A DNA stretch of 63,727 nt from Lachnospiraceae bacterium (GCA_009774245.1 VSNM01000030.1:1-63727), one strand, 5' to 3'. Numbered from the stretch's first letter, positions 51,024-59,446 are shown. A program made the numbers and translations. Notes: generated by a model not told the origin, from the sequence alone.

Positions 51024-52841
51024 ATGTCGAATTATGATCAAAGTAAAATCAGGAATTTCTGCATTGTGGCGCATATCGATCACGGCAAGTCCACACTTGC
51101 GGACAGAATCATAGAAAAGACAGGTCTCCTGACGAGTCGGGAGATGCAGGACCAGATTCTTGACAACATGGAGCTCGAGCGGGAGCGCGGGATCACGATC
51201 AAAGCGCAGACGGTCCGGACGGTGTACAGGGCGCAGGATGGAAATGAATATATTTTTAACCTGATCGACACGCCGGGGCATGTGGACTTTAATTATGAAG
51301 TGAGCCGTGCGCTGGCGGCCTGCGACGGGGCTATCCTCGTGGTGGACGCGGCGCAGGGGATCGAGGCGCAGACGCTTGCGAACGTGTATCTGGCGCTGGA
51401 CCATGATCTCGATGTATTTCCTGTCATCAATAAGATCGATCTGCCGAGTGCACGGCCGGACTGGGTGAAAAACGAGATCGAGGACGTCATCGGCATCGAG
51501 GCGCAGGACGCGCCGCTGATCTCGGCCAAAAACGGCGTTGGGATAGAAGAAGTGCTCGAGGCGGTCATCGCGAAGATACCGGCGCCCGGAGGCAGTGCGG
51601 ACAATCCGCTGCAGGCGCTGATCTTTGACTCCGTGTATGACTCCTACAAGGGTGTGATCGTATTCTGCCGTATCATGGAGGGGAAAGTCTCTCGGGGAAC
51701 GAAGATTAAGATGATGGCGACAGGGGCGTCGTTTGACGTGGTGGAGGTAGGGTACTTTGGAGCTGGGCAGTTTATCCCCTGTGATGAGCTGGCCGCCGGC
51801 ATGGTTGGTTATCTCACTGCGTCCATCAAGAATGTGAAGGATACCGCGGTCGGGGATACAGTCACCGATGCGGAACACCCCTGCGCGGAGCCTCTTCCGG
51901 GTTATAAGAAGGTGCAGTCCATGGTCTACTGCGGATTATACCCTGCTGACGGCGCCAAGTACCCTGATCTGAGGGATGCGCTGGAAAAGCTGCAGCTGAA
52001 TGACGCCTCGCTCTTCTATGAGCCGGAGACCTCCGTCGCGCTTGGATTTGGGTTTCGCTGCGGCTTTCTGGGGCTGCTGCACCTCGAGATTATCCAGGAG
52101 CGGTTAGAGCGCGAGTACAATCTGGATCTCGTGACGACGGCGCCGGGCGTGGTGTACCGGGTTTACAAGACAGACGGCTCCATGATCGAGCTGACGAATC
52201 CGTCCAATCTGCCAGATCCGTCTGAGATTGAATATATGGAGGAGCCGATCGTGAGCGCGGAGATCATGGTGACGACGGAGTTTATCGGCTCCATCATGGA
52301 GCTCTGCCAGGAGCGGCGCGGGCGGTATCTCGGCATGGACTATGTGGAGGAGACGCGCGCGCTGCTGAAGTATGAGCTGCCATTGAATGAGATTATCTAT
52401 GATTTCTTTGATGCGCTCAAGTCGCGCTCGCGGGGATATGCCTCGTTTGACTATGACATCAAGGGTTATGAGCAGTCCGAGCTCGTCAAGCTTGACATTC
52501 TGATTAACAGGGAGGAGGTCGATGCATTATCCTTTATCGTGCACAAAGAGTCTGCCTATGACAGGGGCAGAAGGATGTGTGAGAAGCTCAAGGATGAGAT
52601 ACCGAGACACCTGTTTGAGATTCCGATTCAGGCGGCTGTGGGCGGCAGAATCATCGCCAGAGAGACTGTGAAAGCGATGCGCAAGGATGTGCTTGCCAAG
52701 TGCTATGGCGGTGATATCACGCGCAAGAAGAAGCTTCTCGAGAAGCAGAAGGAGGGCAAGAAGCGCATGCGGCAGATCGGCAGTGTGGAGATACCGCAGA
52801 AGGCGTTTATGTCGGTGCTGAAGCTGGATGATTCAAAATAA
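51024..52841 (+). CDS. lepA: Elongation factor 4 (LepA)
   Basis: A 605-residue translational GTPase with AHIDHGKST (G1), the G2-G3 elements RGITIK and DTPGHVDF, NKIDLPSA (G4) and the C-terminal LepA domain (DILINREEVDALSFIVHK). It assists ribosome function or assembly and can back-translocate. It starts 6 bases after potD and may share the pot transcript. Confidence 0.98.
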   Translation: MSNYDQSKIRNFCIVAHIDHGKSTLADRIIEKTGLLTSREMQDQILDNMELERERGITIKAQTVRTVYRAQDGNEYIFNLIDTPGHVDFNYEVSRALAACDGAILVVDAAQGIEAQTLANVYLALDHDLDVFPVINKIDLPSARPDWVKNEIEDVIGIEAQDAPLISAKNGVGIEEVLEAVIAKIPAPGGSADNPLQALIFDSVYDSYKGVIVFCRIMEGKVSRGTKIKMMATGASFDVVEVGYFGAGQFIPCDELAAGMVGYLTASIKNVKDTAVGDTVTDAEHPCAEPLPGYKKVQSMVYCGLYPADGAKYPDLRDALEKLQLNDASLFYEPETSVALGFGFRCGFLGLLHLEIIQERLEREYNLDLVTTAPGVVYRVYKTDGSMIELTNPSNLPDPSEIEYMEEPIVSAEIMVTTEFIGSIMELCQERRGRYLGMDYVEETRALLKYELPLNEIIYDFFDALKSRSRGYASFDYDIKGYEQSELVKLDILINREEVDALSFIVHKESAYDRGRRMCEKLKDEIPRHLFEIPIQAAVGGRIIARETVKAMRKDVLAKCYGGDITRKKKLLEKQKEGKKRMRQIGSVEIPQKAFMSVLKLDDSK

Positions 52842-52865
52842 AATGATTTATAAATGATTTTATAT

Positions 52866-52900
52866 AGGGGCACAGTTCATTGATCGGACTGCTGCCCCTT
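52866..52900. terminator. Hairpin between lepA and the XRE gene
   Basis: AGGGGCACAGT pairs with ACTGCTGCCCCT around a short loop. It overlaps the stop of the minus-strand gene, so it could end both transcripts; T tracts are short. Confidence 0.6.
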
Positions 52901-53281
52901 GTTCAGCTCGCGGATGCGGGCTTCTTTTTTTTGCAGTTCCTTTGACCGGATGGTCTCCCTCTCAAGGATGAGATCGACGGTCTCCCGTCCATGGTCGTCC
53001 AGGTTGCGGTATTTCTGGATGTGCTGCTGTTCGCTGTAGGAGAGCATCATCTCCGAGTCGGGATAAACGCCGTAGATGTCGTTGATCGAGACATGGAGCG
53101 CCCTGCAGACCTCAAAGAGAATGTCGATCGTGGGACAGTTTGCACCCTGTTCCCAATTGGAGATGCGGGACGGCGTGATGCCTAACTGCTGTGCCAGCTC
53201 CCTCTGGGAGAAGCCGGCGTCCTCGCGGTATTTTGTTATGTTTTTTGAAATATTTTTCTTGATATCTTCACTGGAAATCAT
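52877..53281 (-). CDS. XRE family transcriptional regulator
   Basis: A 134-residue regulator. The start at 53281 has GAGGAAG upstream on the minus strand. An HTH-3 domain (residues ~8-65) contains GFSQRELAQQLGITPSRISNWEQGANCPTIDIL. The C-terminal half (SYSEQQHIQKYRNLDDHGRETVDLILERE) is typical of Firmicute phage-type or SOS-linked XRE repressors without a peptidase. It is divergent from the promoter and operators at 53379-53447. Confidence 0.9.
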   Translation of the reverse strand: MISSEDIKKNISKNITKYREDAGFSQRELAQQLGITPSRISNWEQGANCPTIDILFEVCRALHVSINDIYGVYPDSEMMLSYSEQQHIQKYRNLDDHGRETVDLILERETIRSKELQKKEARIRELNKGQQSDQ

Positions 53282-53378
53282 TGTTCTTCCTCTTTTAATT
53301 CCTATTTTCACATAAACTGAATGTATCATAGTCATTCCGCAAAATCAATAAAAAAATACAGAACCATCGTGAAAACTA

Positions 53379-53407
53379 TTGACACAAAACAGAAAAACTG
53401 TTAGTAT
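53379..53407 (+). promoter_or_regulatory. Promoter with internal palindromic operator
   Basis: TTGACA at 53379-53384, 17-base spacer, TAGTAT at 53402-53407. The spacer contains ACAGAAAAACTGT (53389-53401), a related perfect palindrome ACAGAA-A-TTCTGT is at 53418-53430, and half sites occur near 53359 and 53438. Confidence 0.8.
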
Positions 53408-53417
53408 TTATGAATGT

Positions 53418-53430
53418 ACAGAAATTCTGT
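53418..53430. promoter_or_regulatory. Palindromic operator ACAGAANTTCTGT
   Basis: A perfect 6-1-6 inverted repeat downstream of the promoter. With the copy in the spacer it is a probable binding site for the XRE repressor encoded divergently or for the small HTH protein downstream. Confidence 0.7.
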
Positions 53431-53471
53431 TTTACATGACAGAAAATACATAAGTACGAGAGGTGGTGAGT

Positions 53472-53678
53472 TTGTTGTTTGGAATCAAGATCAAGACATA
53501 TCTGGACGACAACGGCATCAGGTACACACATGTGTCCGAGAAGACAGGGATTCCGATGGACATCCTGAGCTTATTGCTGAGCGGGAAGAGAAGCGTCGAG
53601 GCGACAGAGTATTTCGCGATATGCGAGGCATTGAATGTGCCCCTGACCAAATTCGCGGACGACGGCATGAGCGCATGA
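53472..53678 (+). CDS. Small HTH (XRE/Cro-type) regulator
   Basis: A 68-residue HTH protein, possibly starting at TTG 53472 or 53475 after GAGGTGG; GTG 53463 or 53466 would overlap that site. Pattern IKTYLDDNGIRYTHVSEKTGIPMDILSLLLSGKRSVEATEYFAICEALN. It resembles Cro/XRE single-domain proteins. Arranged divergently with the larger XRE repressor, as in phage-like or mobile-element switches, though no phage genes are present. Confidence 0.75.
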   Translation: MLFGIKIKTYLDDNGIRYTHVSEKTGIPMDILSLLLSGKRSVEATEYFAICEALNVPLTKFADDGMSA

Positions 53679-53702
53679 GGTGTGCAGCAGCTTAATCATG
53701 TT

Positions 53703-53765
53703 TGAAACGTTTCTGGCGACAGAAACGTTTCATATAGATAAGGTAGTCTGCCTGAGCAGACTATC
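53703..53765 (+). promoter_or_regulatory. Double-hairpin leader of the Ser-rich secreted protein
   Basis: AAACGTTTCT pairs with AGAAACGTTT (53706-53730), and TAGATAAGGTAGTCTGC pairs with GCAGACTATCTA (about 53735-53766) with a CTGA-rich loop. No T tracts follow, so these look like mRNA leader or stabilising structures rather than terminators. No repeat copy was seen elsewhere. Confidence 0.55.
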
Positions 53766-53790
53766 TAAATCAAAAAAGGAGGAAGAAACA

Positions 53791-54489
53791 ATGAAGTCAA
53801 TCAAAGTAAAGAGGATTCTTGCAGCAGTCCTGGCGGCGTCGATGGTCATGGCGTCTGCGGTGACAGTCAGCGCATCAGGCTCAGACACTTCTGATCCGGG
53901 CGTAAGCTCCACAGAATCGTCCAGCAGCTCAAGCAGTTCCAGCGACTCATCCAGCAGCTCAAGCTCGTCGTCAGCGCCTGTGACCTTTGCACAGTCAATG
54001 TCAAAGGCAGCGTCAGCGCCGGTGACGGTAGCGGGCACGAGTGTCAAGACATCCGTAGCAGGCGTGTATGCGGCCCAGAAGGTACAGGGCATGGCAGTTA
54101 CGACGTCGCTTGCGTCAGTCAAGACAGCGCTTGGCCTCTCAGGAAATCAGGCTCCGGCGATCATCATCTATGATACGGACGAGGGCAAGAGCTTCCGCGC
54201 GATGGAGAGCATCAATGCGGCAGCGTCAGCGATTGGCGGTACGGTAGTGGCATCCCTGAACATCGATCTCGGCGCGAAGGAGAGCGGCAAGTGGGTTGCA
54301 CTGTCAAGCGGTTCTGTAGGGCTTGTCACAGGTCTGCCAAAGGGCGCTGACACAAGCAAGACATACTGCGCGATTTGTGTACAGCCGGGCGGAGTGATCA
54401 CAATCCTTGAGGATCAGGACACGAACCCTGCCACAGTTACCTTTGAGGTGCAGGCTGGTCTTGGAACCTATGCAATCACTGCGAAATAG
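53791..54489 (+). CDS. Ser-rich secreted protein, unknown
   Basis: A 232-residue protein starting at 53791 after AAAGGAGGAAG. Signal peptide (MKSIKVKRILAAVLAASMVMASAVTVSA), a Ser-rich linker (SSTESSSSSSSSSDSSSSS, about residues 35-60), then a ~150-residue domain with an exactly repeated PVTVA/AGTSV look and GNQAPAIIIYDTDEGKSF. It resembles other short-lived secreted proteins of Clostridia but I do not recognise the domain. It stands before the polysaccharide region. Confidence 0.65.
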   Translation: MKSIKVKRILAAVLAASMVMASAVTVSASGSDTSDPGVSSTESSSSSSSSSDSSSSSSSSSAPVTFAQSMSKAASAPVTVAGTSVKTSVAGVYAAQKVQGMAVTTSLASVKTALGLSGNQAPAIIIYDTDEGKSFRAMESINAAASAIGGTVVASLNIDLGAKESGKWVALSSGSVGLVTGLPKGADTSKTYCAICVQPGGVITILEDQDTNPATVTFEVQAGLGTYAITAK

Positions 54490-54493
54490 TACT

Positions 54494-56467
54494 ATGGAGA
54501 AGATCAGGCTATGGTGTATGCATCATGTATATACCATAGCCTCCCTTCTGCTGATGTGCTGTTTTCTGGGCTACAGCATGGGGAGGATTTATGGTTTTGC
54601 GATTCTTCCGGATGAGTTTGGCTACTGGTCCTATGCCGCGGCAGCGGCAGGATACGACTGGTCGGAGATCGTATCGTTAAACTCTTATTATTCTTACGGA
54701 TACAGTGTCATACTGTTTCCTGTATTTGTGCTGTTTCGGGATGGCCTGACGGCGTACCGTGCAGCGATTATAGTGAATTTTATGATGTTGGCGGGGATAG
54801 GTTTCATGCTGCGGTATCTGGCAGTGAGATTGTTTCCTGACAGGAAGGGACAGCTATCGACTGTCCTGGCGGCTGTGATCACACTCTATCCCCCCCTCCT
54901 TCTTTATACAAGGACAACGATGGCGGAGACGATGCTGGTGTTTCTGTATGTCCTGATAACCATACTGATATATCAATATCTGGAACGGAGAAGGGCAACC
55001 GGGTTGTTTTTGCTGCTCGTTGTGCTTGTATACATACATTTTGTACATATGCGGACCGTCGCGCTGCTTGCGGCAGGTCTGCTGACTGCCCTGATTGACA
55101 GGCTGTTTTTATGCGCAGCCCCATGCAGAGGAATTATGTCGCTAAGGCGACGCATGGGGCGCGCGGCGAGTAGTGGAGAAGGGCATTCCCCTACTCGATT
55201 ACACACGGATGCGGAAAGGAAATATGCAGCTAAGGCTGCCCGCGTCCGGCGCGCGAGTAGGGAAAGATGGCTCTTCCCTACTCGATTGGAAAAAACTGCA
55301 AAAACTGCGTGTGGCAGACGACAGAACAGGAGTGAGCTGTGTTATCTGGCGGTTGTGATCATGGCGGTTGTTTTATTTGTGCTGGGAATGTGCGCCCGTG
55401 GCACGATCCTGGAGATGATCTATTCTAATACCAATGGAGAGCAGTCCGCGATCAGTCAGATCAACGACTATCGGGGACAGTCCGGGAAGCTTCAATATAT
55501 TATGACAGCAAAAGGCTTTGGCAATCTGATGATCAGTCTGGCGGGAAAAGTGCTGTATCTTGGCCTGGCAACGTTCGGGACGGCCTTGTGGGGATTGCGG
55601 TATGCGTGGAAAGCCGTCATATATGGAAGCGACCGGAAAAAAAGGGTATTTTGGTGTTTTGTGTTCCTGTCGGCGGTGGGCGCATTGGCGCTCAGTGCAG
55701 TTTACACAGTATATCCCGGGCGGGTGGATGCGCTGGCATATGGCAGATATCATGAGTATGTGTTTCCGGTACTGATGCTGGCAGGATTATATGAGATGTG
55801 GCATACACGCAGGCTGTGGGAGGGAATGCTCCTGCACGCCGCGCTGGAGCTGTGCATGCTGGCGCCGGTGCTGTACAGCCTGCACCGGTATCATCAGACA
55901 AGCCTCCATGCGTGCATGGTGTTTGGGATGAGTTATCTGTACAATGCAGAGAATCCGGAGCCTGTGTCATTTTATATAGGGGCTTATGGATTGGGAATTC
56001 TGCTGATGCTGGTTGTCACGGCGCTGGTTTCCATAGGGCGCAGGGGCAAAAAGCAGTTTCCGGTACTGATGCTGATGGCTGTCATGGAGGTGCTGCTGGC
56101 ACTGAGGGCGTCGTCGGCGGTGATCGATACCGGCAGTATCGGAGCGTACCGGGATTCTGTTGTTGCAGACCGGATCACAGAGCTGATTGGAGATTATTCT
56201 GATGAAGAGCAGCTAGAGAGAAGGGTGCTGTACGTGGACGGGGGCGGCGACAGCTCTGCCGGCATGATACAGTTTATGCTTCGGGATATCCGCATCACGG
56301 TTCTTGATCAGCGGGAGACGATCGAGGATTACGGGGAGGATGAGATGGGGCAGTGGGATCTGGTGCTGACAGGCAGCAGGGACGATTATGGCAGGGAGCT
56401 TGGCAGGCGGTATGAATATACCCTGTCGAGCGGGCATTTCGCGCTCTATTACAATCGAAAGGAATAG
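54494..56467 (+). CDS. Multi-spanning membrane protein (GT39-like), interrupted by repeats
   Basis: A 657-residue membrane protein with ten or more hydrophobic segments and a C-terminal soluble ~170-residue region. The pattern of a DEFGYWSYAAAAAGYDW loop early and the membrane architecture suggest an oligosaccharide-lipid glycosyltransferase of the GT-C fold (DE after TM1 is a typical acidic site). Residues ~205-270 (CAAPCRGIMSL ... FPTRLEK) are encoded by two tandem copies of the repeat element (55111-55288) read through in frame. No strong ribosome binding site precedes ATG 54494. It starts 5 bases after the Ser-rich gene. Confidence 0.7.
   Translation: MEKIRLWCMHHVYTIASLLLMCCFLGYSMGRIYGFAILPDEFGYWSYAAAAAGYDWSEIVSLNSYYSYGYSVILFPVFVLFRDGLTAYRAAIIVNFMMLAGIGFMLRYLAVRLFPDRKGQLSTVLAAVITLYPPLLLYTRTTMAETMLVFLYVLITILIYQYLERRRATGLFLLLVVLVYIHFVHMRTVALLAAGLLTALIDRLFLCAAPCRGIMSLRRRMGRAASSGEGHSPTRLHTDAERKYAAKAARVRRASRERWLFPTRLEKTAKTACGRRQNRSELCYLAVVIMAVVLFVLGMCARGTILEMIYSNTNGEQSAISQINDYRGQSGKLQYIMTAKGFGNLMISLAGKVLYLGLATFGTALWGLRYAWKAVIYGSDRKKRVFWCFVFLSAVGALALSAVYTVYPGRVDALAYGRYHEYVFPVLMLAGLYEMWHTRRLWEGMLLHAALELCMLAPVLYSLHRYHQTSLHACMVFGMSYLYNAENPEPVSFYIGAYGLGILLMLVVTALVSIGRRGKKQFPVLMLMAVMEVLLALRASSAVIDTGSIGAYRDSVVADRITELIGDYSDEEQLERRVLYVDGGGDSSAGMIQFMLRDIRITVLDQRETIEDYGEDEMGQWDLVLTGSRDDYGRELGRRYEYTLSSGHFALYYNRKE
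55111..55288 (+). repeat. Two-hairpin repeat, tandem copies R6a and R6b inside a gene
   Basis: R6a (55111-55200) starts ATGCGCAGCC; GCCCCATGC (55118-55126) pairs with GCATGGGGC (55152-55160), an inner GTCGCTAAGGCGAC hairpin sits in the loop, and GAGTAGTGGAGAA pairs with TTCCCCTACTC. R6b (55201-55288) pairs CGGATGCGG with CCGCGTCCG and GCGAGTAGGGAA with TTCCCTACTCG. Both carry ORF continuity, adding about 59 codons to a membrane-protein gene. Confidence 0.85.
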
Positions 56468-56470
56468 TAT

Positions 56471-56977
56471 ATGAAAAGGATATTGATCATGGTCGCTGCA
56501 ATGTGGACACTGCTGGCGGCAATGGCAGCGCCGGTAAGTGCGGCGGAGGCGGATTCTGCAGTGGCGGGAACCGTGCTGAAGACAGATGCGGATGTGGAGG
56601 TGCACCAGAGTGCATCTGATTCATCCAAGGTCATAACTGTGTTGGAGACAGGGACAGTGGTGCTGGTGACGGAAGATGACGGGGAAGGCTGGTGCAGGAT
56701 ATCTGCAGGGGAGGTCACCGGTTACGCAGAGACGGGGCATCTGGTGCAGCTCTACAGCAGCGATGAGATGAGTCAGGAATTTGAGCAGATCGGGAACAAT
56801 TACCATATGGTATTTAACGAGGTAGAGCAGTTGAACAGGCAGCAGTCGCAGGCAAGGATATGGGGGACGGTCATCGCAGTGCTGGTAATTGGTATCTTTG
56901 CGGCAGGAATCATTCCCGTGATCAGGAAAAACAAGGAAGATGAGAAAAACAGGCAACATACAGAGACAATGCAGTGA
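56471..56977 (+). CDS. SH3-domain membrane protein
   Basis: A 168-residue protein. Signal-like N-terminus (residues 1-24), an SH3-3 domain (~30-90; VEVHQSASDSSKVITVLETGTVV ... WCRISAGEVTGYAETGHL), a helical spacer and one membrane segment (IWGTVIAVLVIGIFAAGIIPV). SH3 domains outside the cell often bind peptidoglycan. It begins 3 bases after the membrane protein gene and overlaps the next gene by 38 bases. Confidence 0.85.
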   Translation: MKRILIMVAAMWTLLAAMAAPVSAAEADSAVAGTVLKTDADVEVHQSASDSSKVITVLETGTVVLVTEDDGEGWCRISAGEVTGYAETGHLVQLYSSDEMSQEFEQIGNNYHMVFNEVEQLNRQQSQARIWGTVIAVLVIGIFAAGIIPVIRKNKEDEKNRQHTETMQ

Positions 56978-58397
56978 GAAGTCACAGCGCTACATCCTGT
57001 TTCTGACAGGAATCAATAACCTTATATTTGCAGATATCTCACTTGCGGGAATGCCGCTGCGGACGCTGGCACTGCTCCTGACAGATTTTTTCTGCATCGC
57101 AGTGTACATCTATAAAAGGGAGATGGAGCTGCCGCGCTGGAAGGAATGCGGTGTATCCGAAAAGGCGATGACAGTGTTGCTGGTCGCCTCGGCGGTACTG
57201 CTGGCTGCTTCTGCGCTGACTGATTCGGACAATTTCTGGATGTATACAGATCTGGTAGCGCTGCTGCTGATCTACCCATGCACTTATGGCAGGAAGCGGT
57301 TTCCACAGGACATATTTTGCGTGTACAGTGCCAGCAGCTTCGTGACGTGCATCCTGCTGTTGGTTTATTACCTGACCGGAGGGCTCGGGAAACCGCTCAT
57401 AGCGCTGCTGCTCCAAAAGGATGCGGTGGTGTCATGGCTGACGCTGGGCATCATGATGAATATGATCGCGTACTGCTTTCAGGAAAGAGGTCAGGTGTGG
57501 TATGGGGGCAATATCCTGCTGATGGCGTTTCTGCTGGCTGTACAGAAGAATCTGTATGGCATGATCGCAGTGGGGCTGATACCGCTGCTGATTCCGGTAT
57601 TCTGCCGGCCATCAAAGCGATTGGCGAAACGGGCGGCACAGGCGGGGCTGATGTATCTGTTTCTGATCTGTAATATGTCCCTGATCACAGGATACACACC
57701 GCTGCCGGAAGGGATTGTCACATATGATCTGGAAGTCAGCGTCTATATGGAGCTGTTTTTGGCAGCTATGGGAATATGGTTTTTTGACCGCTGGGACAAA
57801 TATACCCGGGAGGCGGCTTCGGATGACACGCTGTCAGAGATGAGAGTGTGGTACAAAAATGCGGTGCTGGCTTATCTGATCGGTGTTGCGGGGATGCTAA
57901 TGGCGTCGAAGCTCTTTTATGCGGATGACGCTTCCATGTGGAAGGGTGCAGCGCAGGTTATCATAAACGACCTGAGGGAGAGCGCCGGATGGGAGTCAGG
58001 TGTTCCGGGACAACTGGGGCAGCGATTCGGAGTCCCGGGTATAGTAGTCGGATGCGTGTTGATATATCTGTGTATCCGGCAGATATACAGGACAAAGCAC
58101 TGGCGGGTAAAGGCACATAAGTTGTATCGTCTGATCACTGCGGTCTGTCTGCTGCAGGCGGTGCTCCTGCCACAAAGTATGGCGTCGCTGCCAGTCTGTG
58201 TCATGTTTCTCTTTCTGTTTATGCACACGGGCACCCAATGGAAATGGCTCATCCAGGTGAAGGATGCCGACGGGCGTGAAGAACAGAAAGGGACGTGCAG
58301 CGAAACGGTTCAGGAGAAGGGAGAACATGCAGATGAAGCTGATTATTCAGATTCCATGCTACAACGAGGCGGAGACCTTGGAGATCGCACTGAATGA
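56940..58397 (+). CDS. Polytopic membrane protein (possible polymerase/ligase-like), repeat-derived C-terminus
   Basis: A 485-residue protein with about 11 membrane segments and one larger extracytoplasmic loop, reminiscent of Wzy/O-antigen-ligase type proteins, though I see no decisive motif. It overlaps the preceding gene by 38 bases. From MHTGTQW (58221) to the stop, about 59 residues are hydrophilic and encoded by a degenerate repeat copy and by the reading frame running over the first 71 bases of the following glycosyltransferase gene. The native C-terminus probably ended near 58220. Confidence 0.65.
   Translation: MRKTGNIQRQCSEKSQRYILFLTGINNLIFADISLAGMPLRTLALLLTDFFCIAVYIYKREMELPRWKECGVSEKAMTVLLVASAVLLAASALTDSDNFWMYTDLVALLLIYPCTYGRKRFPQDIFCVYSASSFVTCILLLVYYLTGGLGKPLIALLLQKDAVVSWLTLGIMMNMIAYCFQERGQVWYGGNILLMAFLLAVQKNLYGMIAVGLIPLLIPVFCRPSKRLAKRAAQAGLMYLFLICNMSLITGYTPLPEGIVTYDLEVSVYMELFLAAMGIWFFDRWDKYTREAASDDTLSEMRVWYKNAVLAYLIGVAGMLMASKLFYADDASMWKGAAQVIINDLRESAGWESGVPGQLGQRFGVPGIVVGCVLIYLCIRQIYRTKHWRVKAHKLYRLITAVCLLQAVLLPQSMASLPVCVMFLFLFMHTGTQWKWLIQVKDADGREEQKGTCSETVQEKGEHADEADYSDSMLQRGGDLGDRTE
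58221..58277 (+). repeat. Two-hairpin repeat, partial copy R7
   Basis: Starts ATGCACACGGGCACCC. A nested GGCTCATCC/GGATGCC hairpin remains, then GACGGGCG is the shortened 3' arm. The second hairpin is missing. The copy lies in frame in the preceding membrane-protein gene, giving MHTGT as first residues. Confidence 0.75.
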
Positions 58398-59373
58398 CCT
58401 GCCAAAGAGGCTGGATGGAATCGATGAGATTGAGTATCTGATTATTAATGACGGGAGTCAGGACAACACGGTCGAGGTGGCCAGGAGCTGGGGTGTGCAC
58501 CATATCGTGAATTTCAAACAGAACAAAGGGCTGGCAAAGGGATTTATGGCGGGATTGGATGGCTGTCTTAGAAACGGCGCGGACATCATCGTCAATACGG
58601 ACGCGGACAATCAGTACTGCGCGGAGGATATCCAGAAATTGATACAGCCAATCCTCGACGGAAAGGCGGACTACGTAGTCGGCGCCAGACCGATTGACGA
58701 GACCGAGCATTTTTCGCTGATCAAGAAAAAACTGCAGCATCTCGGGAGCTGGGCGGTGCGAAAGGCCTCAAACACAGATATTCCGGATGCGCCCAGCGGC
58801 TTTCGCGCACTCAGCCGCGAGGCGGCGATGCGCATCAACGTAGTCAATGACTATACATACACACTGGAGACTATCGTGCAGGCAGGACGCGAAAAGCTTG
58901 CCATAACGAGCGTGCCAATCCGCACAAACTCTGAGCTGCGCCCGTCGAGACTGTTCAAGAGCATCTGGGGCTATGTGAAGAAGTCCATGGTGACGATCCT
59001 GAGGGCATACATGATGTACAAGCCCTTGAAATTCTTTTCTTTTCTGATGCTGCCGCCGTCGATGGTGGGACTTGCGTTTATTATCCGCTACTTCGTCTAT
59101 GTGGCGGCGGGTACCGCAAACGGTCATGTGCAGTCGCTGATACTGGCATGTACTCTGTTGATCATGGGCTTTGTGACTTTTACGATCGGACTTGTTTCTG
59201 ATGTGATCGCCGCCAACAGAAGGCTCCTGCAGGACACGCAGTACCACACGCGCAGGGCGGAGTACGATGCGATCTACGCACAGCTCCAGCTCGAGCAGGA
59301 AGCGGTGAGGACATACCATGTTGTGGGCGAGAAGCCGCAGTATGAGGAGGAGTATCGAGGCTCGGTTATATAA
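58327..59373 (+). CDS. Family 2 glycosyltransferase with C-terminal membrane segments
   Basis: A 348-residue enzyme starting at 58327 (GGAGAAGGGAG upstream). The GT-A domain has IQIPCYNEAETLE, INDGSQDNT, and NTDADNQY (DxD), similar to dolichol-phosphate-mannose or undecaprenyl-phosphate sugar transferases. Two C-terminal membrane segments (SFLMLPPSMVGLAFIIRYFV and LILACTLLIMGFVTFTIGLV) match that subfamily. It would transfer a sugar to a lipid carrier for the surface polysaccharide pathway. Confidence 0.88.
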   Translation: MQMKLIIQIPCYNEAETLEIALNDLPKRLDGIDEIEYLIINDGSQDNTVEVARSWGVHHIVNFKQNKGLAKGFMAGLDGCLRNGADIIVNTDADNQYCAEDIQKLIQPILDGKADYVVGARPIDETEHFSLIKKKLQHLGSWAVRKASNTDIPDAPSGFRALSREAAMRINVVNDYTYTLETIVQAGREKLAITSVPIRTNSELRPSRLFKSIWGYVKKSMVTILRAYMMYKPLKFFSFLMLPPSMVGLAFIIRYFVYVAAGTANGHVQSLILACTLLIMGFVTFTIGLVSDVIAANRRLLQDTQYHTRRAEYDAIYAQLQLEQEAVRTYHVVGEKPQYEEEYRGSVI

Positions 59374-59413
59374 CTGAAAGGTTTTATATAGATTTATAAG
59401 ATAAAAATGCACC

Positions 59414-59440
59414 TTGACAATTGCATACTTTACGTTAGGA
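59414..59440 (+). repeat. Left 27-bp inverted repeat of the AAA/PD-(D/E)XK unit
   Basis: TTGACAATTGCATAC followed by TTTACGTTAGGA. It matches the reverse complement of 60609-60635 at 25 of 27 positions. It is oriented inwards and lies 41 bases after the glycosyltransferase stop. Confidence 0.85.
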
Positions 59441-59446
59441 AAAAGG

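Noticed and set aside
50583..51878. 431-codon minus-strand reading frame
   Set aside because: Spans the potD-lepA junction on the opposite strand; His/Arg-rich shadow with no signals.
52877..53678. Prophage remnant
   Set aside because: The divergent HTH pair is switch-like, but there is no integrase, structural gene or att repeat nearby.
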